A stretch of 8,599 nt of DNA from an uncultured Clostridia bacterium (lineage in GTDB: Bacteria; Bacillota; Clostridia; Oscillospirales; Acutalibacteraceae), in contig CAMJYF010000049.1 in NCBI GenBank assembly GCA_946409885.1, positions 1-8,599 of the forward strand. Direction: 5' to 3'. Under the pieces are notes generated by a model. It was not told the origin of the DNA and made no database searches. It saw nothing but the letters and a program-made list of their open reading frames with translations. A program made the translations under genes and the position numbers. Shown in pieces: positions 5,401-8,599 of the stretch. Positions within the stretch are counted from its first letter, which is position 1; each line of letters begins with the position of its first letter.

Positions 5401-7245
5401 ATGTCAATTAAAAAAGCAAAAATCTATTCTGTTATCATAGCAATTCTCATTATATTAAGCAGTCTTGTCGCAAGCGCTTCAGCTAAAACCAACATTGATC
5501 CTGTCCCGATTGACGATTATATTTTGGTTGAGATGAAACACGAATATTCTTTTCCTGAAGAAGCGTATCCACCTGCGTACTTTGACGCGGAAATTGTAGA
5601 GAAAGTGGAAACAATTTCCTCCTACCATGAGGGTGGCTTAAATGATAAGGAAACGTTTACCAGAGTAGAAAAACTGATTCTTTCTGAAAAAGGGAAAGAA
5701 AATATTGATTTGTTCATTATTGAATTAAACCAAAGAGAAGATATCCTCTGTGCGGGTCGTGATTATGAATATCCAAACGGTCTGGCAGCGGCAAGTCCTG
5801 CTGATGCTTCATTTCACCAACAAAATGCGGCAAAACCGAGCAACGGTCCGATTCCGATTGACGATTATATTTTAGTCAGCATGGAGCACGAGTATTCTTT
5901 TCCGAAAGAAGAGTATTCCCCTGAATATTTTGACGCGGAAAGAGTGGATAAAGTGGAAACAATTTCCTCTTACCACGAAGGTGATTTAACAGATAAGGAG
6001 ACGTTTGTCAGAATAGAAAAGCTGTATCTTTCTGAAAAAGGGAAAGAAAACATTGAATTGCTGATTGATGAATTAAATCAACGAAAAGACATTCAAATTG
6101 CCGAGCGAGATTATGAATATAAAGACGGTTTGGCAATGGTGATTCCTAACGACACATATTTTAACGATCAATATGCGCTGACAAAAATAATGGCGCAAAA
6201 AGCATGGGCCATCACGACCGGCTCTCCATCTATGCGTGTGGGTATTATCGATTCAGGTATTAAATCGACGCATCCCGACCTTTCGACAAACGTGGACACT
6301 TCTTTGAATAAAAACTTCGTTAATAATTCCTCTGCCAATGATGATTTGCGAGGACATGGAACACAGGTCGCCGGAGTGCTTGGCGCCAGAGGCAATAATA
6401 CAATTGGCATAAGCGGCATATGTTGGAATGTGAAGATGATAAGTTTAATCGTATCCGATTCAGCAGGAGCCTGGACAAACGCCAGAGTTATTTCCGCAAT
6501 AGACTATGCCGCGACCAAAAATATCTCCATCATCAATATGAGCCTTCAAGATGGAACGTATTGTCAAACGTTAAAAAACAGAATAGCGGATTATACGGGA
6601 TTGTTTGTAGTCGCAGCCGGTAATTTAGGAAATGGCGAAACTGAAATAGAAGATCAATACGACATAAGATATCCAGCATATTACGCCAATTACAATACAA
6701 TCGATAATATGATTGTGGTTTGTTCAACGGACAGTGATGACCATCTTGGATTAGGCTCCAAATATCATCCGACTATCGTCAATCTTGGCGCGCCGGGGAT
6801 ACATGTTTATACAACAAAAACGGGCATTTCAATGTACGGCTATACTACTTATGGCTGTACATCTATTGCTGCGCCTTATGTTGCCGGAACGTTGGCGCTC
6901 ATGCGGTCTGCGAATATCTCTTTAACGTCCGCACAACTTAAATCCCGACTGTTAAGCAGCGTTGATTCTGATTCCTGGTTGACTGAGTTGGTTTCAACAG
7001 GCGGCCGACTGAATGCTTTTCGGGCTGTGCGAAAAGCAAAAGGTTATCTCATGGGAGACGCTGACCTTGACCACAGCATTACCCCTGAAGACGCAAGGCA
7101 GGTACTTCGTTGGGCAGTTGGATCGGATTCACCGACGGATTTGAATGAGGCTTTATGCGATGTGGATTATTCAAACGCGTTGGAACCGTCAGACTCTCGC
7201 TTGATTCTGAGAATGGCGGTTGGCATGGATCCTCAAATTGAGTAA
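5401..7245 (+). CDS. Secreted subtilisin-family (S8) serine protease with tandem propeptides and dockerin
   Basis: A 614-aa exported endopeptidase. Residues 1-28 form a Sec signal peptide (SIKKAK, hydrophobic 9-23, cleavage after ASASA). Two propeptide-like units follow at about 36-143 and 152-259. The S8 catalytic domain covers about 250-545 with D284 (IIDSGI), H319 (RGHGTQ), oxyanion N408 (AAGN) and S488 in CTSIAAPYVAG. The usual GTS is CTS here, while the nucleophile and AAP are kept. Residues 551-608 form a type I dockerin: loop one has D553, D555, D557 and D564; loop two has D587, D589, S591 and D598. The dockerin predicts docking to a cohesin on a scaffold or on the cell surface. Base composition is clearly AT-rich, unlike both GC-rich neighbours, which suggests acquisition by transfer. 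The gene sits between the sigma and anti-sigma genes with no terminator on either side, so co-transcription is likely. Substrate unknown. Confidence 0.93.
   Translation: MSIKKAKIYSVIIAILIILSSLVASASAKTNIDPVPIDDYILVEMKHEYSFPEEAYPPAYFDAEIVEKVETISSYHEGGLNDKETFTRVEKLILSEKGKENIDLFIIELNQREDILCAGRDYEYPNGLAAASPADASFHQQNAAKPSNGPIPIDDYILVSMEHEYSFPKEEYSPEYFDAERVDKVETISSYHEGDLTDKETFVRIEKLYLSEKGKENIELLIDELNQRKDIQIAERDYEYKDGLAMVIPNDTYFNDQYALTKIMAQKAWAITTGSPSMRVGIIDSGIKSTHPDLSTNVDTSLNKNFVNNSSANDDLRGHGTQVAGVLGARGNNTIGISGICWNVKMISLIVSDSAGAWTNARVISAIDYAATKNISIINMSLQDGTYCQTLKNRIADYTGLFVVAAGNLGNGETEIEDQYDIRYPAYYANYNTIDNMIVVCSTDSDDHLGLGSKYHPTIVNLGAPGIHVYTTKTGISMYGYTTYGCTSIAAPYVAGTLALMRSANISLTSAQLKSRLLSSVDSDSWLTELVSTGGRLNAFRAVRKAKGYLMGDADLDHSITPEDARQVLRWAVGSDSPTDLNEALCDVDYSNALEPSDSRLILRMAVGMDPQIE
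5506..5829 (+). repeat. Propeptide unit 1 of an in-frame duplication
   Basis: Encodes protease residues 36-143. It matches unit 2 exactly 348 bp (116 codons) downstream without gaps. By hand count, 77 of 108 aligned residues are identical. Long shared runs include KVETISSYHEG and LSEKGKENI. It ends in PADASFHQQNA, a decayed copy of the PNDTYFNDQYA that begins the catalytic domain. Confidence 0.85.
5854..6177 (+). repeat. Propeptide unit 2 of an in-frame duplication
   Basis: Encodes protease residues 152-259, directly before the catalytic domain, and is therefore the likely functional inhibitory chaperone propeptide. Its end, PNDTYFNDQYA, is the usual start of a mature subtilase domain. The DNA keeps the same 348-bp register throughout, for example GTGGAAACAATTTCCTC at 5605 and 5953. 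Confidence 0.85.
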
Positions 7246-7255
7246 CTTTTATTCT

Positions 7256-7263
7256 AAGGAGGG
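7256..7263 (+). promoter_or_regulatory. Ribosome binding site for a TTG start
   Basis: AAGGAGGG lies 9 nt before TTG (7273-7275). It strongly supports TTG as the start of the anti-sigma-like gene, because no ATG or GTG is placed correctly after it. A similar AGGAGGGG is found at the end of the sigma factor gene (5331-5338). Confidence 0.7.
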
Positions 7264-7272
7264 AATCATAGC

Positions 7273-7971
7273 TTGACCGAACGGATTTTACGGGCGCTGG
7301 GCGGGACGGACGAGCGGTACTTCCTCGCCTACGCCGAACAGATGAAAGGCAAGAATCCAAAAAAAATCGTCCTGCGCCGGTGGCTTTCCGCGGCGGCTGC
7401 GGTGATCGTCATCATCTGCATTGCGTTCGCCCTGCCGCCGGTACGCCATACGCTTTTCCCGGAAAAGCACTTGCGATGGGATTTTGATTCTTTTGAGGAA
7501 ATGATGGAGCGGGCAGGCGTCTCCCCGAAGGGAGACCCTTTAAAGGGAAATATCCCCTATGATACGCGTCTGTCCTCGCTGGATTTCAGTCGCTTTGACA
7601 ACGAGCACTTTTATATCTGCCTGGGGGATTGGGGAGATAGAGACGGTGATTTTACCCTTGCGATGGGCCCGCCGCCCGTCTATGTCTGCGAGCTGGAAAG
7701 GGACGGCGTGGCGTATGAGATCGCGCATTACCAGTCGGTAAACTCCATGGAGATGCCGGAGCGGTTCCGCAATACGGAAAAATACCCCAACACCGTCAGT
7801 TTGTACGGCCTGCCGCCGGTCTCCTATCAAATCACGCGGAACCGGTCGGAATGCGAGTTCACCGACGTCACGGGCTACTACAAGATCATCTGCCATACCG
7901 GGGATAAAAAAGCGTTGTCGGATATCGTGGAAATGCTGCTGGGACAACCGCTGTTTGAGTACTTGGAATAA
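7273..7971 (+). CDS. Single-pass membrane protein, probable anti-sigma factor
   Basis: A 232-aa protein and probable membrane-bound partner of the sigma factor at 4793-5350. The N-terminal ~36 residues (TERILRALGGTDERYFLAYA and a basic stretch KNPKKIVLRR at 27-36) would be cytoplasmic and bind the sigma factor. One membrane helix spans about 37-56, and about 175 residues would lie outside. This layout, and an N-terminal L-x-A-L-G-x-x-D-E motif, recurs in proteins encoded directly after small sigma factors in Clostridia. There is no HxxxCxxC zinc motif. The extracytoplasmic part is not one I recognise; it holds only C116, C139, C194 and C207. The gene starts with TTG behind AAGGAGGG. Composition returns to GC-rich from the first codons, in contrast to the protease gene 27 bp upstream. 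The anti-sigma role is inferred from topology and position. Confidence 0.7.
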   Translation: MTERILRALGGTDERYFLAYAEQMKGKNPKKIVLRRWLSAAAAVIVIICIAFALPPVRHTLFPEKHLRWDFDSFEEMMERAGVSPKGDPLKGNIPYDTRLSSLDFSRFDNEHFYICLGDWGDRDGDFTLAMGPPPVYVCELERDGVAYEIAHYQSVNSMEMPERFRNTEKYPNTVSLYGLPPVSYQITRNRSECEFTDVTGYYKIICHTGDKKALSDIVEMLLGQPLFEYLE

Positions 7972-8005
7972 CCAGGAAACGATTTCCCGAAGAAACCATA
8001 ACAAC

Positions 8006-8040
8006 AAAAATGCCGCCGCCCTTAAAAGGGAAGCGGCGCA
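8006..8040 (-). terminator. Hairpin with leftward T-run in the convergent gap
   Basis: GCCGC (8012-8016) pairs with GCGGC (8033-8037), and after a small internal loop CCCT pairs with AGGG around a tight loop. On the minus strand the stem is followed by five T (complement of 8006-8010), so it would work for leftward transcripts, as a second terminator behind cysK. On the plus strand no T-run follows, but the structure lies about 40 bp after the anti-sigma-like gene and may help end that transcript. Confidence 0.5.
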
Positions 8041-8053
8041 ACAGAACCTTCCG

Positions 8054-8098
8054 AAAAAAAGGAACCCTTGAGCGGCGATTGCGTTCAGGGGTTCCTTT
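8054..8098 (-). terminator. Intrinsic terminator of cysK
   Basis: AAAGGAACCCTTGA (8058-8071) and TCAGGGGTTCCTTT (8085-8098) form a 14-bp stem with one wobble pair and a 13-nt loop. On the minus strand the stem runs into seven T (complement of 8054-8060). It begins about 15 bp after the cysK stop codon. On the plus strand only a short TTTGTT follows, so the structure may be weakly bidirectional for the convergent anti-sigma-like gene. Confidence 0.85.
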
Positions 8099-8113
8099 GT
8101 TGCGTTGGATCGG

Positions 8114-8599
8114 TTACTCCGTAAACAGGGCGGTGGAATAGTACCGGTCGCCGCTGTCGGGCAGCAGGGCCACGATGGTCTTGCCCTTGTTTTCGGGGCG
8201 TTTGGCCAGGGTGATGGCGGCGAACAGGGCCGCGCCGGAGGAGATACCCACGGAGACGCCTTCCTTTTTGGCCAGCAGCTTGGCAGTGGCAAAGGCGTCC
8301 TGATTGGAGGCCTTGAACACCTCGTCGTACACGGCGGTGTTCAGCACGTCCGGCACAAAGCCCGCGCCGATGCCCTGGATCTTGTGGGGGCCGCTCTTGC
8401 CTTCGGAAAGCACGGGGGAATCCTCCGGCTCCACCGCCACCACCTTTACGGCGGGGTTGCGCTCCTTCAGGTATTCGCCCGCGCCGGTCACCGTGCCGCC
8501 GGTGCCCACGCCCGCCACAAAGATATCCACCTTGCCGTCCGTATCCTTCCAGATCTCGGGGCCCGTGGTGGCCTTGTGGATGGCCGGGTTGGCCGGGTT
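8114..8599 (-). CDS. cysK: Cysteine synthase (O-acetylserine sulfhydrylase), C-terminal part
   Basis: PLP-dependent enzyme that makes L-cysteine from O-acetyl-L-serine and sulfide in the cytoplasm. The window holds the last 161 residues; the frame is open to the window edge, so about half of a roughly 310-aa enzyme, including the PLP lysine, lies outside. The visible part opens with [17 protein letters not shown], then [14 protein letters not shown], whose GTGGT loop holds the PLP phosphate. [11 protein letters not shown] and [12 protein letters not shown] follow and are characteristic of CysK. The GTG at 8530 is an internal valine, not a start, because the conserved family sequence continues upstream of it. 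It converges with the anti-sigma-like gene and ends before a strong terminator. CysM is an alternative, but the closing motifs fit CysK better. Confidence 0.93.
   Translation of the reverse strand, partial: NPANPAIHKATTGPEIWKDTDGKVDIFVAGVGTGGTVTGAGEYLKERNPAVKVVAVEPEDSPVLSEGKSGPHKIQGIGAGFVPDVLNTAVYDEVFKASNQDAFATAKLLAKKEGVSVGISSGAALFAAITLAKRPENKGKTIVALLPDSGDRYYSTALFTE

Noticed and set aside
5351..7272. The protease block as an insertion sequence or integron cassette.
   Set aside because: No transposase, integrase, terminal inverted repeats or attC-like site is visible. Only short direct repeats flank the block.
7540..8292. A 250-aa minus-strand frame across the end of the anti-sigma-like gene, the terminators and part of cysK.
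   Set aside because: It reads through two terminators and runs in the wrong frame through the well-supported cysK sequence.
8579..8599. Tandem GGCCGGGTT repeat at the window edge.
   Set aside because: It encodes the conserved NPANPA segment of cysteine synthase and is ordinary coding sequence.

Overview
The window looks like chromosomal DNA from a GC-rich Gram-positive bacterium of the Clostridia, most plausibly an Oscillospiraceae/Ruminococcaceae-type gut anaerobe. This is an inference from strong AGGAGG-type ribosome binding sites, consensus housekeeping promoters, a short sigma factor paired with a single-pass anti-sigma-like protein, and a type I dockerin. No 16S rRNA or other marker gene is present to confirm it.

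Left part (1-4369, minus strand): a two-gene carbohydrate module. The first gene (2501-4369) encodes a 622-aa protein without a signal peptide, probably a beta-sandwich plus (alpha/alpha)6-barrel glycosidase-like enzyme that I cannot assign to a family. The second (17-2377) encodes a lipoprotein of the GH78 alpha-L-rhamnosidase type with a well-preserved catalytic motif. Its best start is a non-canonical ATA codon behind a strong ribosome binding site. A TTGATT-N17-TATAAT promoter drives the pair. A terminator-like hairpin lies in the leader of the first gene, and a 14-bp perfect palindrome that could be an operator precedes the second.

Centre (4370-4792): a 423-bp divergent control region. 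It holds the minus-strand promoter above and an extended -10 plus-strand promoter (TTGACT-N17-TATTAT) for a sigma factor gene. Both leaders contain hairpins followed by T-runs.

Right-centre (4793-7971, plus strand): an ECF-like sigma factor, a secreted subtilisin-family protease and a membrane-anchored anti-sigma-like protein. The sigma and anti-sigma genes are GC-rich like the rest of the window. The protease gene between them is strikingly AT-rich, carries a duplicated propeptide and ends in a dockerin. The sequences at its two edges are easily explained if it inserted exactly into an ancestral ATGA stop/start overlap between the sigma and anti-sigma genes, leaving the downstream gene with a TTG start. 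This insertion is the most interesting feature of the window. It could be neutral cargo placed under the sigma operon's control, or a protease recruited into the signalling pathway.

Right end (7972-8599): two hairpins whose T-runs point leftwards, then the C-terminal half of a minus-strand cysteine synthase gene (cysK) that runs off the window edge.
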